In this document: in pieces, positions 45,648-54,905 of the stretch
How positions within the stretch are numbered: the first letter of the stretch is position 1
How the letters are laid out: each line of letters begins with the position of its first letter
Origin: Planctomycetales bacterium
GTDB lineage: Bacteria > Planctomycetota > Planctomycetia > Isosphaerales > Isosphaeraceae
Assembly (NCBI GenBank): GCA_027452145.1
Contig: DAIDHB010000066.1
Location: 1-64,000 of the forward strand
Direction: 5' to 3'
Length of the DNA: 64,000 bases
Translations under genes and position numbers: made by a program
Notes under the pieces: model-generated
The model's database searches: none
Told to the model about the DNA's origin: nothing
What the model saw: only the letters and a program-made list of their open reading frames with translations

Positions 45648-48600
45648 CTACCCCTCCTTCCTGGCCGGGAGGATCACGCGGAAGCGGGTGCCCTGGCCGA
45701 CCGTGCTCTCGACCTCCAGCCGGCCGCCCTGGTCGTGGACCATCCCGTGGGTGATGCTCAGCCCCAGCCCGGTGCCGTCGCCGACCTCCTTGGTGGTGAA
45801 GAACGGGTCGAAGATGTACGTCAGATCCTTCTCGGCGATGCCGCAGCCGTTGTCGGCCACCTCGACGACGACATTGCCATCGGTCAACTCCGTGCCGATC
45901 CCGATCCGGCCGTCGGCCCGGCCCGTCTCCTCGATGGCCTGGAGCGCATTGACCAGCAGGTTGAGGAAGACCTGGTTGAGCTGCGCCGGCGAGCCGGCGA
46001 CCGGGGGCACGTCGACGAGATGCTCGTCCACGGCGATCCCGCGGCGGGTGATCCGGCCGCGGATCATCTCCAGTGCCGAGTGGATCGCCTCGTGCACGTC
46101 GGCCCGGTCCTCGCCCATGCGGTCGACCCGCGCGAAACCGCGGAGGTTCTGCACGATGTCGGCGACCCGCTTGACCCCCTCGCGGGTGCTGTCAAGCAGC
46201 TTGCCGAGGTTCTCGCGGACGTAGCCCAGGTCGTAGTCGTCGGCCAGTTCGTCGACGCGATGGACGAGCGTGGGCCGGGCGGAAGAGAGCTCATCGCGGC
46301 CGCCCTCGTAGAGTGCCAGGAGGTCCAGCAGGAAGCGGCAATCACGCTCGAGGACCGCCAGGTTGTTGGCGACGTACGCCAGCGGGTTATTGATCTCGTG
46401 GGCGACGCCCGCGGAGAGCATGCCGAGCGACGCGAGCTTCTCGGCCTGGGCGACGCGGGCCTGCATCTGGTGCCGCTCGAAGAACTGGCCGATCTGGCTG
46501 CCCAGGCTGGCCATCATGTCGAGGGTGTCGCCGTCGGCGGGCCGGACCTCGCGGCTGAGGAACTCGAGCACGCCCAGGCATTCCCCCTGGAGCAGGATGG
46601 GTGCGGCAAACGCGGCGTGCAGGCCGGCGGAGGCCGCGGCCGATTGGCGGGCGAACACGGGCTCGGCGGCGATGTCCTCGACCCAGTGCGGGGCCAGATC
46701 CGCCCAGACTCGCCCCGGCAGCCGCGCGCCCCGGCCGAAGGCCACGTCCCTCGTCGCCTCGATGAACGTCGAGAATTCCAGCCCCGGCCGGGTCCAGGTC
46801 GCCGAGCACCGCATCACCCCCTCGCGCGGGTCGATCCGCCAGAGGACGCCGAGGTCCCAGTCGAGGCTCGTGCCGATGGTCGAGAGTATCCTCGGGCCCG
46901 CCTGCGCGGGGGATTCGGCCTCAGCCAGCACCCGAGTTGTCGCGTACTGCGCGGCCAGCCGGCGCTCCGCCCGCTTGCGCCGGGTGATGTCGTGGAAGAC
47001 GACCACGCCCCCCTTGATCGTGCCCTGCTCGTCGCGGAGCGGACGCCCGGTGACGAGGATCCAGGTCCCGTCCTCGCGGCTCGGCCGGGCGATGAACAGC
47101 TCGGCCTGGTCGACCGACTCGCCGCGGATCGCCCGCATCAGGGGCAGTTCCATCGACGGGTACGGCGTGATCCGGTCGGGGTGGAAGACCTGATAGCGGG
47201 GCGACCACTCGCCGGGCGGCAGCTCGATCCGGTCCTGACCGAGGATCCGCCCCGCCGCCGGGTTGAACACAATGAACCGCCCCGATACATCGGCGACGAC
47301 GACACCGTCCCCCATGCAGTCCAGGACCGACTGGAGGATCTCCTTCTGCTCGTGCAGCGTCTGACCGGAACGGGCTAGTTCGTCGGCGTGCGCCCGGAGG
47401 CTCTCGTTGAGCCGGCGGATCTCCTCGACCTGGCGCAGGCCGGCGAGCGCCCGAGCCGTATGCGACGCCAGGGTCTCCAGCGGGCGGATGTCCAGCCGCG
47501 GCACGTCCAGGACGGACCGGCTGGCGACCTGGAGCGTGCCGAGCACGCCCTCGCTGATCATCGGCAGGACGACCTGGCCGCGGATCCCCGCCGCGGCGAC
47601 GGCCTCGGGATCACAGCGCGGGTCCTCGAGCGAGTCGGCCACCACGATCGACCGGCCCTCGCGGACCGCGACGGCCAGGATGTCGCCGCCGTCGAGCGGC
47701 CGGACCGTCAGGCCCACCAGGTCGGCCATCCGACTGGTGGCCCGCACGGCGCGGATGACGCCCGCCGGGCGATCCACCAGCGAGATCATCGCCAGGTCGT
47801 AGCCGAGGTCGGAGCAGAACTTCAGCACCGCGTCATACGTCCGGTCGATGTTCTCGGGCTCCATCCGCGAGGTGGAGATCCGGAACAGGGCATCGAGCAG
47901 GTCGCGGGCCCGTTCGAGCGCCACGGTGCGCTCGGCGATCCGGCTCTCCAGTTGCGAGTACGACCGCTGAAGCTCCTCGGTCATCCGGTTGAACGCCAGG
48001 CTCAGGCCGCCGATCTCGTCGGTCGAGGCCACCTCGCTGCGGACCGCCAGGTCGCCCGCGGCGACCGCGGCCGAGGTCCGCGCCAGCCGCTTGATCGGCG
48101 CGGCGAACCGCCGCGCGATCGCGTTGGAAGCCACCAGACCCAGCGCCAGGACGCCCCCGCCCAGCGCCAGCAGCAGCCGCCGGAGCCGCGCGACCGGCTC
48201 GTGGGCGTCGGCGGTATCCACCTTCGCCAGCAGGCCCCAGTCCGGGTAGTTGATCCCCACCGGCCGGTACGCCACCAGGACATCCTCGCCCCGGTAATCG
48301 ACCGCCGGGTTGAAGCCGTACTTTCCCGAGCTCGCCGCCGCCAGCGCGGGGAATTCGGCGGCGGCGACGTCCCGAAGGGTGTTATTCCACCGCGGCGGCA
48401 TCGTCAGGTGGATCCGATCCCCGTTCCGCCAGGCGACCATCACCTCGCCGTGATCGCCCAGGCCGTGGGTGTCGCCCAGGAACGTCATCACCACGCCGAG
48501 ATCCGCGGCCAGGAGCAGGGTCCCCAGCACTCGCCCCGACTCGTCCCGAATGACTCCGGCGAAGACCGCCGCATAGGTCCCGGCGATTCGCGTCGGAGGA

Positions 48601-49055
48601 ACCACCAAACCGCCGTCTCCCGTCGCGTCCGTCGCCAGGCGTTCCGCCAGCGCGAGCGCGCTCACAACCTGCTCCTGACCGCTCGACGCCACGATCCGGC
48701 CGCGGGCATCCTCGACCCACACCGCCAGCACGTCCGCGGCATGAGCCCGCACGTTCCCCAGGAACCCGCCGGCCCGCTCGGTCGATGGCGGGAGGTCCGA
48801 CCCGTCCGCGGACCCGGCGAGCAGCGCCCGCAACCGCCCCCGGGCCGCCAGCTCGACCGCCCGCTCGTGCTGCTGCCGGAATGCGAAGAACAGGATCTCC
48901 TGCCGGTCGCCAGCGATCGCCTCGAGCTGCGTCCGCACCTGGTCGCGCAGGATCGCGCTGGTCGTCAGGTACGCCGCGCCGACCAGCAGCGACGTGTTCA
49001 GCCCGACCAGCACCGCCACGAACAACGTGAGCTTGCCGACGATCGACCTGGGCAT
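45648..49055 (-). CDS. Membrane sensor histidine kinase (Cache-HAMP-GAF-PAS-GAF-HisKA-HATPase)
   Basis: The 1135-residue protein starts with a membrane helix (LTLFVAVLVGLNTSLLVGAA). A Cache-like extracellular sensor follows to about residue 285 and a second TM (LLLALGGGVLALGLVASNAI). Then come HAMP, a GAF domain (about 390-545), a coiled coil, a PAS domain with DGVVVADVSGRFIVFNPAAG (about 590-710), and a second GAF (about 730-870). The H-box AGVAHEINNPLAYVANNLAV has H886, and the ATPase motifs are DNGCGIAEKDLTYIFDPFFT followed by GTGLGLSITHGMV. No receiver or response regulator gene is adjacent, so the partner is elsewhere. It would phosphorylate a regulator in response to an extracytoplasmic ligand and a cytosolic signal. 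Confidence 0.9.
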   Translation of the reverse strand: MPRSIVGKLTLFVAVLVGLNTSLLVGAAYLTTSAILRDQVRTQLEAIAGDRQEILFFAFRQQHERAVELAARGRLRALLAGSADGSDLPPSTERAGGFLGNVRAHAADVLAVWVEDARGRIVASSGQEQVVSALALAERLATDATGDGGLVVPPTRIAGTYAAVFAGVIRDESGRVLGTLLLAADLGVVMTFLGDTHGLGDHGEVMVAWRNGDRIHLTMPPRWNNTLRDVAAAEFPALAAASSGKYGFNPAVDYRGEDVLVAYRPVGINYPDWGLLAKVDTADAHEPVARLRRLLLALGGGVLALGLVASNAIARRFAAPIKRLARTSAAVAAGDLAVRSEVASTDEIGGLSLAFNRMTEELQRSYSQLESRIAERTVALERARDLLDALFRISTSRMEPENIDRTYDAVLKFCSDLGYDLAMISLVDRPAGVIRAVRATSRMADLVGLTVRPLDGGDILAVAVREGRSIVVADSLEDPRCDPEAVAAAGIRGQVVLPMISEGVLGTLQVASRSVLDVPRLDIRPLETLASHTARALAGLRQVEEIRRLNESLRAHADELARSGQTLHEQKEILQSVLDCMGDGVVVADVSGRFIVFNPAAGRILGQDRIELPPGEWSPRYQVFHPDRITPYPSMELPLMRAIRGESVDQAELFIARPSREDGTWILVTGRPLRDEQGTIKGGVVVFHDITRRKRAERRLAAQYATTRVLAEAESPAQAGPRILSTIGTSLDWDLGVLWRIDPREGVMRCSATWTRPGLEFSTFIEATRDVAFGRGARLPGRVWADLAPHWVEDIAAEPVFARQSAAASAGLHAAFAAPILLQGECLGVLEFLSREVRPADGDTLDMMASLGSQIGQFFERHQMQARVAQAEKLASLGMLSAGVAHEINNPLAYVANNLAVLERDCRFLLDLLALYEGGRDELSSARPTLVHRVDELADDYDLGYVRENLGKLLDSTREGVKRVADIVQNLRGFARVDRMGEDRADVHEAIHSALEMIRGRITRRGIAVDEHLVDVPPVAGSPAQLNQVFLNLLVNALQAIEETGRADGRIGIGTELTDGNVVVEVADNGCGIAEKDLTYIFDPFFTTKEVGDGTGLGLSITHGMVHDQGGRLEVESTVGQGTRFRVILPARKEG

Positions 49056-49097
49056 ACCTTGACCGCAATCCAGAGGAGGGAAGATCGGCCGCGCGGC

Positions 49098-51113
49098 CTA
49101 CGGGGTCAGCGGGAACTCGGTGATCCGCAGGTCGGTGCAGCCGTACGGGACCAGCGTCAGATCCTCGAGCGGCTCGGAGGTCGCGACCGGGCTCGACGGC
49201 GGCGGTGCGGCCGCGCCACGCTCCAGCTTCCACGAAGGCACACGCCGGCCCTTCACCTTCGCAATCATCGGGGGAGCTTGCGTTGAGAACACCCCCACCC
49301 CGAGCGGCCCCGCCTCGAAGTGGATCGATCGCACCGGATACTCGCGGTCGATCTGGAGGGCGTAGTTCCACGGCGACCTCGGATACACCTCCCAGTCGGC
49401 GAACTGCGGGTTGTCCTTGACCTTCCGCCACTCCGGCTCGATCGGCAGGGCGAAGATCAGCGGACCGCGCTCGATCGCGACGGCGTCGTGGAAGCCATGG
49501 TAGAGCTGCGGCTTCATCGAGAGCGCCAGGCCGATGTTCTGGGTGCCGCTCCATTTGGCCTTGATCGGCACATAACTCGCCTGCAACTTCACCCCGTGAG
49601 TTTGGATACTCATCTCGGACCCGAAGAAGTTCTCGACTCCCGGCATTTCGAACTTCAAGCCATGGGCATCCAATTCAAACGAGCCCGTCCATCCCGGGAA
49701 CCGCAGATGGAGCGGGAACGTCATCGCCTCCGGCACCGTCACCCGGATCGTCACCCGGTCGCGAAACGGATAGGCCGTCTCGACCTCCAGCTTGACCGGC
49801 TTGCCCTGGAGCTTCGTCTCGACGACACACGGAGCATACGCGACCACGGCGAGCCCACCGTCGTCGGTCTTCATCCAGAGGCTCGACGCGAGCTTGGGCC
49901 AGCCCTGGTGGAAATTCGCCGTGCAGCAGCCGAAATTCGGCTCCAGCCCGTAGAGGTTCGAGGCGGGGCCGTTGTCGACGTACACGTGCTCGCCCTTCGC
50001 CGAGCAGATCGCCTGGTTGCACTGCTGGTCGTACTGATGTGCGGTCATGTCCTTCTTGAAGGTCGCCGGCAGCGCGTTGAACGCGATCCTCTCCAGCCGG
50101 TCGCCCAGCCGGGCGTCGCCGGTGATCGCGGCCAGCAGCTCGAGCGAATACATCTCCTCGACCACCGTGCACAGCTCGGTCCCCTGCGACGGGCTCCGGC
50201 CGGCGAGATGCTCGTCGCAGGTGAACATCCCGGTCGCCTGGCCGTGATATTTATCGAGCTGCTCGAGCATCCGGTGGATCGCGTCGCGGTCCTTCGGGTC
50301 GCCGGTCAGTCGGTAGCGCTCGCCGCCGAACTTCAGCCCCATCGCCGTGTTCACGCCGTGGCTGTCCAGGTCGAACTTGCCCTGCGTCTTGCCGGTGAAC
50401 TTGAAGTTCTCGAAGTGCCCGCGCCAGTCATAAGCCTGGGCAAAAGCCCTGCGCGCCAGGTCGACCAGCCAGGGCTCGCCCGTGCGATTGTGCAGCCAGT
50501 AGAGCGTCTCCGCCAGGTCGGCCGCGCGGAAGCGGGCCCAGCTATACATCGGCTCCTTCGAGATCACCTCGTCGATCTTGCGGCAGCATTTCAGCATCGC
50601 CGGGATGACGCGAGGATCGCCGGTCGCCTCCTGGTACTGCGCCAGGGCCTTCAGGAGCGGGAACAGCGGCCAGACGTCGTACGGCCGGTGCTTCTGGAGG
50701 TCGCCGATCGGTCCGAGCCAGCCGTCGCCTTGCTGATGGGCGAGGATGTAGTCGACCGCCTTCTTGACCTTGGCCTCGAGCTTCGGGTCCTCGAGCAGGT
50801 ACGCCAGCGGCACCAGGCCGTCGAGCCAGTAGGGCACGCGCTCCCACCCCTCGGCCTTGCCGCCGAACCAGGCGCTGTCCTTGATGTCGGGCCAGAACTC
50901 GTCGACGTGCCCCCCGAGCCCGTCGGCCTGGATGCGGAGCTGATCCTTCAGCCAGCCCGTCGGTTTGATGCTCCCCAGCGGCAGCGGCTCGAACTTCGTC
51001 GCCTGGAGCTTGCCCGCCCCGCGGGCCTTCGGCTCGTCGGCCCGCGCCTGTCCTATCCCGACGAGCGACCCGAGGATCGCCGCCCACGCAAGTACCCCGA
51101 TCGATCGCAACAT
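49098..51113 (-). CDS. Exported GH127-family (DUF1680) glycosidase, beta-L-arabinofuranosidase-like
   Basis: The 671-residue protein has a signal peptide (VLAWAAILGSLVGIGQARA). The alpha/alpha-barrel motifs of GH127 follow: GWLKDQLRIQADGLGGHVDE, VPYWLDGLVPLAYLLEDPKL and the active-site region GTELCTVVEEMYSLELLAAI. A later block, PNFGCCTANFHQGWPKLASS, carries the cysteines and surroundings of the zinc/cysteine nucleophile site. It probably removes beta-linked L-arabinofuranose from plant or algal polysaccharides, although DUF1680 includes untested activities. The gene is 42 bases upstream of the sensor kinase start on the same strand, so co-transcription is possible. Confidence 0.88.
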   Translation of the reverse strand: MLRSIGVLAWAAILGSLVGIGQARADEPKARGAGKLQATKFEPLPLGSIKPTGWLKDQLRIQADGLGGHVDEFWPDIKDSAWFGGKAEGWERVPYWLDGLVPLAYLLEDPKLEAKVKKAVDYILAHQQGDGWLGPIGDLQKHRPYDVWPLFPLLKALAQYQEATGDPRVIPAMLKCCRKIDEVISKEPMYSWARFRAADLAETLYWLHNRTGEPWLVDLARRAFAQAYDWRGHFENFKFTGKTQGKFDLDSHGVNTAMGLKFGGERYRLTGDPKDRDAIHRMLEQLDKYHGQATGMFTCDEHLAGRSPSQGTELCTVVEEMYSLELLAAITGDARLGDRLERIAFNALPATFKKDMTAHQYDQQCNQAICSAKGEHVYVDNGPASNLYGLEPNFGCCTANFHQGWPKLASSLWMKTDDGGLAVVAYAPCVVETKLQGKPVKLEVETAYPFRDRVTIRVTVPEAMTFPLHLRFPGWTGSFELDAHGLKFEMPGVENFFGSEMSIQTHGVKLQASYVPIKAKWSGTQNIGLALSMKPQLYHGFHDAVAIERGPLIFALPIEPEWRKVKDNPQFADWEVYPRSPWNYALQIDREYPVRSIHFEAGPLGVGVFSTQAPPMIAKVKGRRVPSWKLERGAAAPPPSSPVATSEPLEDLTLVPYGCTDLRITEFPLTP

Positions 51114-51435
51114 GCTGCAAGGACCTCCCCTTATGCCGGCCTCATGGCTCGGGCGTCGCCCGATCGTATCGCGGGGCCGTCGGCTTTCGCCAGGGGGGAT
51201 CGCGGGGAGTCCGGCTGGCGTTCAGCGGCCGTCGAGACGTCGGATCGCACCTCGCGGCGATGGCTCGGTATGATGAAGGTCGGTCAAGCTTTTCAGGCTG
51301 ACTCCGTTTCGTCCGGTCCCGCGAACGGCCGGGCCGGACCGCGTCGGGCAAGATTGCCCGACCTACCCTGGACCCGCGTCGGGCAAGAATGCCCGACCTA
51401 CTTGGGCCCGATCCCGATCGGGCCCCCCGGCGAGG
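51114..51435. other. Divergent intergenic region with palindromic repeats
   Basis: These 322 bases hold no gene. They contain a degenerate GGTCAAGCTTTTCAGGCTGAC unit near 51282-51302, a GC-rich palindrome (GGTCCGGC/GCCGGACC type) near 51313-51341, and two clear palindromes at 51343-51402. They must also carry the promoters of the two divergent genes. Confidence 0.5.
51343..51402. repeat. Two tandem copies of the GTCGGGCA palindrome
   Basis: GTCGGGCAAGATTGCCCGAC plus CTAC (51343-51366) and GTCGGGCAAGAATGCCCGAC plus CTACTT (51378-51402) are direct near-copies. Each is a hairpin ending in GACCTAC, like the right arms of the elements at 9246-9269 and 45606-45630. Unlike those, they are in the same orientation and lie in a divergent promoter region. 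Confidence 0.8.
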
Positions 51436-52929
51436 ATGGACGTGCAGAGACCTGGACCCGACGCGCTCGACTCGATCTTGAAGCGATGCGGAATCACGCT
51501 GGATTCCCGGCAGATCGACCTGCTGTGGCAATATCACCGGATGCTCCGCGAGGCCAACGCCCGGCTGAACCTGACGCGGATCCACAACTTCGAGAACATG
51601 GTGCTGAAGCACTACGTCGACAGCCTGCTGGTCCTGCGCTTCGAGGAGCTGCCGTCGCCGCTGATCGACATGGGTTCGGGGCCGGGCCTGCCGGGCGTCC
51701 CGCTCAAGATCGCCCGGCCCGGGGTCCGCATGATCCTGGCCGAGCCGCGCGGGGCGCGGGCCGACTTCCTGGGTGAGGTGCGCGACGAGCTGGGCCTCGA
51801 GGGAGTCGAGGTGTATCCCCACAAGGTCGGAGCCGACTACCCCGACCGCGTGGCCGGCGTGATCACCCGCGCGGTCGCCTCGATCCCCGAGACGCTCGAC
51901 CGCGTCGCCGGCTGCCTGGCGCCGGGCGGCCGGATGCTGTTCATGAAGGGCCCCGGCTGCGACGACGAGATCGCCGAGGCCGCCGGGTCGCACGCCGGCT
52001 CGTTCCGCCTGGCCGCCGACCACGCCTACGCGATCCCCGGCACGCCGCATCAGCGCAGGCTAGTCGTCTACGAGCGGCTCGAAGGTCCCGTCGACCCGGC
52101 CCGATCGTCCCGGCGTGACTCGCGTTCCGCGGGCGTCGCATCCGACTTCGAGGGCGAGATCCGGGAGATCACCAGCGCGTCGAATCCGACCTTCCGCCGG
52201 TTGAAATCGCTCCTGGGCGGCCCGGGGATCCGCGAGCACGGCGAGGCGATCCTGGCGGGCTCGCGGATCGTCGGCGAGGTCGCCGGGCGGTTCCCCGACG
52301 CGGTGATCGGCTGGCTGACCGGCACCGACGGCCCGCCGCCGCCTCAACCGTCGTGGCCGTGGTTTCGCCTGGCCGATCCGCTGTTCAAGGAGCTGGACGT
52401 CGCCGGGACGCACGCGCCTCTGTCGCTCGTCCGGGTGCCCGCGACGCCGACCTGGTCGGACGCCGCGCCGTGGCCGGACGGCTGCACGCTGTTCGTCCCG
52501 TTCCAGGATCCGGAGAACGTCGGCGCGGTGATCCGCTCGGCGGCCGCCTTCGGAGCAGCGCGTGTCGTCCTCCTTCGCGAGGCCGCGCACCCGTTCCACC
52601 CGAGGAGCAGCCGCGCCGCCGGCCCGGCGCTGTTCCAGGTCCCGCTCGGGGTCGGCCCGCGCCTGGCCGACCTGAAGGCCGAGGGCGCCCCGCTGATCGC
52701 CCTGGATACCGACGGCCCCGAGCTCTCCGAATCGCCGTTCCCCGACCGATTCGGCCTGGTGGTCGGCGTCGAGGGCCCCGGCCTGCCGCCCCACCTGCGC
52801 GCCGGCCATCGCCGACGGATCGCCATGCGCCCCGGCGTCGAATCCCTCAACGCCGCCGCGGCCGCCGCGGTCGCCCTGTATGCCTGGTCCCGCCAGTCGG
52901 CCGGCCTGACCGAGCAGGATCCGACCTGA
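51436..52929 (+). CDS. RsmG-SpoU fusion: 16S rRNA methyltransferase joined to a TrmH-type RNA 2'-O-methyltransferase
   Basis: The 497-residue protein is two enzymes in one frame. Residues 1 to about 215 are RsmG-like (ARLNLTRIHNFENMVLKHYV; DMGSGPGLPGVPLKIARP), the family that makes m7G527 in 16S rRNA. After an Arg/Ser-rich linker, residues about 235-497 are a SpoU/TrmH methylase: substrate-binding part ITSASNPTFRRLKSLL, motif 1 FQDPENVGAVIRSAAAFGAA, motif 2 GLVVGVEGPGLP, motif 3 IAMRPGVESLNAAAAAAVAL. All three SpoU motifs look intact, including the arginine and the asparagine of SLN. RsmG usually neighbours ParA/ParB or MnmG genes; neither is here. Part of the SpoU coding sequence is duplicated at 53944-54199. 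Confidence 0.9.
   Translation: MDVQRPGPDALDSILKRCGITLDSRQIDLLWQYHRMLREANARLNLTRIHNFENMVLKHYVDSLLVLRFEELPSPLIDMGSGPGLPGVPLKIARPGVRMILAEPRGARADFLGEVRDELGLEGVEVYPHKVGADYPDRVAGVITRAVASIPETLDRVAGCLAPGGRMLFMKGPGCDDEIAEAAGSHAGSFRLAADHAYAIPGTPHQRRLVVYERLEGPVDPARSSRRDSRSAGVASDFEGEIREITSASNPTFRRLKSLLGGPGIREHGEAILAGSRIVGEVAGRFPDAVIGWLTGTDGPPPPQPSWPWFRLADPLFKELDVAGTHAPLSLVRVPATPTWSDAAPWPDGCTLFVPFQDPENVGAVIRSAAAFGAARVVLLREAAHPFHPRSSRAAGPALFQVPLGVGPRLADLKAEGAPLIALDTDGPELSESPFPDRFGLVVGVEGPGLPPHLRAGHRRRIAMRPGVESLNAAAAAAVALYAWSRQSAGLTEQDPT
52598..52853. repeat. Source copy of a 256-bp direct repeat (inside the SpoU domain)
   Basis: This segment, from ACCCGAGGAGC to the SLN region, is repeated at 53944-54199 with about ten mismatches by eye. 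It is part of the functional SpoU reading frame. Confidence 0.85.
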
Positions 52930-53128
52930 CGAATCACCTCACCCGACATCTCTCGCCGCGCCAGCGGCCGTGGAGCGCGGCGTGGCTGCATTCCCGCAAC
53001 CTGATACAATCGCGATAAGACCCGGCCAGATCGCGGGAACGGATGGATCGGGCTCGACCAAAACCGAGCCGGATGAGCCCCCGGAACGAGGAGAGCGCCG
53101 CGGATCCGAATGCCGGAGAGGGGGATCG

Positions 53129-53863
53129 ATGCCTTTACGGGACCACTTCCGGCCTGCCCGCGGGCGGTGGGACGCCTTGCACGGCGGCTGGCCGATGATG
53201 ATCGCCACCGAGTTGAATCGCCGGCTGCCGCCGCCGTATTCCGCGGCCCCGCGAATCCACATCGGCGCCCTGGAAGTCGATATCGCCGCCTTTGATCCCG
53301 ACTGGGCACCGGACAGAAGCCCCGTCATCACCGGACCTGCCGATGTTCCGGCATCCGCGCCCCAGGCCGCGCCGGACTGGACGCCGCCGGAGCCGACCGC
53401 CACGATCGCCGCGGATCTACCCCCGATCGATGAATACGAGGTGCGCGTTTATGACACGGCCAACGGCCTGCTGGTCGCGGCCATCGAGCTCGTGAGCCCG
53501 GCCAACAAGGACCGGCCCGAATCGCGGGGCGCGTTCGTCACGAAATGCGCCACGCTGCTGTTGCGGCGGGTGTGCATCACCATCGTCGACGTGGTGACGA
53601 ATCGGTCGGCCAACCTGTTCGGCGAACTGCTCGCGCTGATGGGACAGGCCGGCGAGTTCCCCGCCGCCACGGGCCCGCTCTACGCGGCCACCTGCCGGCG
53701 CATCGGCGGCGAAGGCCATCCCCGGTTCGAGACCTGGTCGCACCGACTGGTCCTCGGCCAGCCCCTGCCGACCCTGCCGCTCTGGCTCGGCGACAACCTG
53801 GTCGTGCCGCTGGACCTGGAGGTCAGCTACGAGGAGACCTGCCGCAATCTCCACCTGGCATGA
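53129..53863 (+). CDS. DUF4058-like protein (short, diverged form)
   Basis: The ATG at 53129 has GAGAGGGGG upstream and gives 244 residues. It begins MPLRDHFRPARGRWDALHGG, a form common in planctomycetes. The core ANGLLVAAIELVSPANKDRP matches IIELLSPSNK of the canonical DUF4058 protein at 39383, and the following VCITIVDVVTNRSANLF corresponds to its LVEIDLL block. The family is suspected to have a PD-(D/E)XK-type fold; the function is unknown. The gene sits between two direct copies of a SpoU fragment (52598-52853 and 53944-54199). Confidence 0.75.
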   Translation: MPLRDHFRPARGRWDALHGGWPMMIATELNRRLPPPYSAAPRIHIGALEVDIAAFDPDWAPDRSPVITGPADVPASAPQAAPDWTPPEPTATIAADLPPIDEYEVRVYDTANGLLVAAIELVSPANKDRPESRGAFVTKCATLLLRRVCITIVDVVTNRSANLFGELLALMGQAGEFPAATGPLYAATCRRIGGEGHPRFETWSHRLVLGQPLPTLPLWLGDNLVVPLDLEVSYEETCRNLHLA

Positions 53864-53943
53864 GCGTGGCTGAGTTTTCGGCTTTGTCCCCCATGCACTC
53901 CCCCTCTCCTCGACGCGGCGCGGTGAAGGGGATGGCCGCGAGG

Positions 53944-54199
53944 ACCCGAGGAGCGGCCGCGCCGCCGGCCCGGCGCTGTTCCAGGTCCCGCTCGGGGTCG
54001 GCCCGCGCCTGGCCGACCTGAAGGCCGAGGGCGCCCCGCTGATCGCCCTGGACACCGACGGCCCCGAGCTCTCCGAATCGCCGTTCCCCGACCGATTCGG
54101 CCTGGTGGTCGGCGTCGAGGGCCCCGGCCTGCCGCCGCACCCGCGCGCCGGCCATCGCCGACGAATCGCCATGCGCCCGGGCGTTGAATCGCTCAGCGC
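53944..54199 (+). pseudogene. Partial duplicate of the SpoU methylase 3' region
   Basis: It copies 52598-52853 in the same orientation with about 96 percent identity by eye. Differences include GACACC for GATACC, CCGCACCCGC for CCCCACCTGC and GGGCGTTGAATCGCTCAGC for CGGCGTCGAATCCCTCAAC. The third SpoU motif keeps RPGVESL but SLN becomes SLS, and the frame then runs into unrelated sequence. It has no start or N-terminal domain and cannot encode an enzyme. Confidence 0.85.
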
Positions 54200-54263
54200 G
54201 CAGCGGGGACGCGGACCGCTTGATGGAAGAACGAACACCACCGCGCCTGCCCATAGGGCAGAA

Positions 54264-54359
54264 ATTGGGTTCGTTTTGCTCAAATCCACCCCTGAGGCAC
54301 CGTTTCGGCGCCGAAAACCGGCGGACGCGTATGAAGGAAATATGAAGATTGGGTTCGTT
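54264..54359. repeat. Pair of 12-bp direct repeats ATTGGGTTCGTT
   Basis: ATTGGGTTCGTT occurs at 54264-54275 and again at 54348-54359, 84 bases apart. On the minus strand both encode a TNPI word (ERTNPI, KTNPI). They may be scars of small repeats or recombination. Confidence 0.6.
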
Positions 54360-54613
54360 CGCGCGATTTCAGGGTGTCTCGAGCCCTCTGATTCCCGCCC
54401 AGGATGGAAACGCACTCATCGCAACCTCCTCGCAAGCAAGGAGACGCTGATTGAACAGGCGCCGGACTTTCGCATGCCCACGACGCATGCCGCGAGGTCC
54501 TGTGCGTCGCCGAGGGCTCGCCTCGCGCACCATCGTGGATGCATTGCCATCCCGGGCGGGACGCTCTTTTCACCAACAACTGAATTGCCAAAGAGCCCCA
54601 AGCCTACCGACCT

Positions 54614-54905
54614 TTAAATAGACCCCAGCGCCGCCCATTTTGTTCCAACTTTTTTGAGAAGATCGGAGATTTGCCACCGATTACAACGATTAGGAGGATT
54701 CGTCTTTCGCCGGTGCGAGCCGGATTCCGCCCGGAGCACGCCAGAATTGGGACTGAGTTTCGGGCCCAGACGGCCCCAGAGACCCTCGATTGGAGCATTG
54801 TCACCGGGGCCGTCGCGACGCCACGCGATCTGGCCCGGTGACTTCCCAAATACCTCTTGATCCGACCAGATGACGGCATCACACTGTACGCCATCGATTG
54901 GAGAC
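54614..54905 (-). pseudogene. Degenerate IS3-family transposase (OrfB) fragment
   Basis: Minus-strand translation gives DAVIWSDQ, then GDNAPIEGLWGRLGPKLSP. This resembles the IS3-type catalytic stretch HSDQGxQY ... DNAxIESFxGxLKxEL, including the DNA-E catalytic part. The distance between SDQ and DNA (about 20 residues) is shorter than the usual 30-40, and stops bound the fragment on both sides. It is therefore a remnant. The call rests on motif recognition only. Confidence 0.4.

Noticed and set aside
54105..54617. Gene of about 170 residues in the scrap region
   Set aside because: It begins inside the duplicated SpoU fragment and continues through unrelated non-coding DNA with no family similarity or ribosome-binding site.
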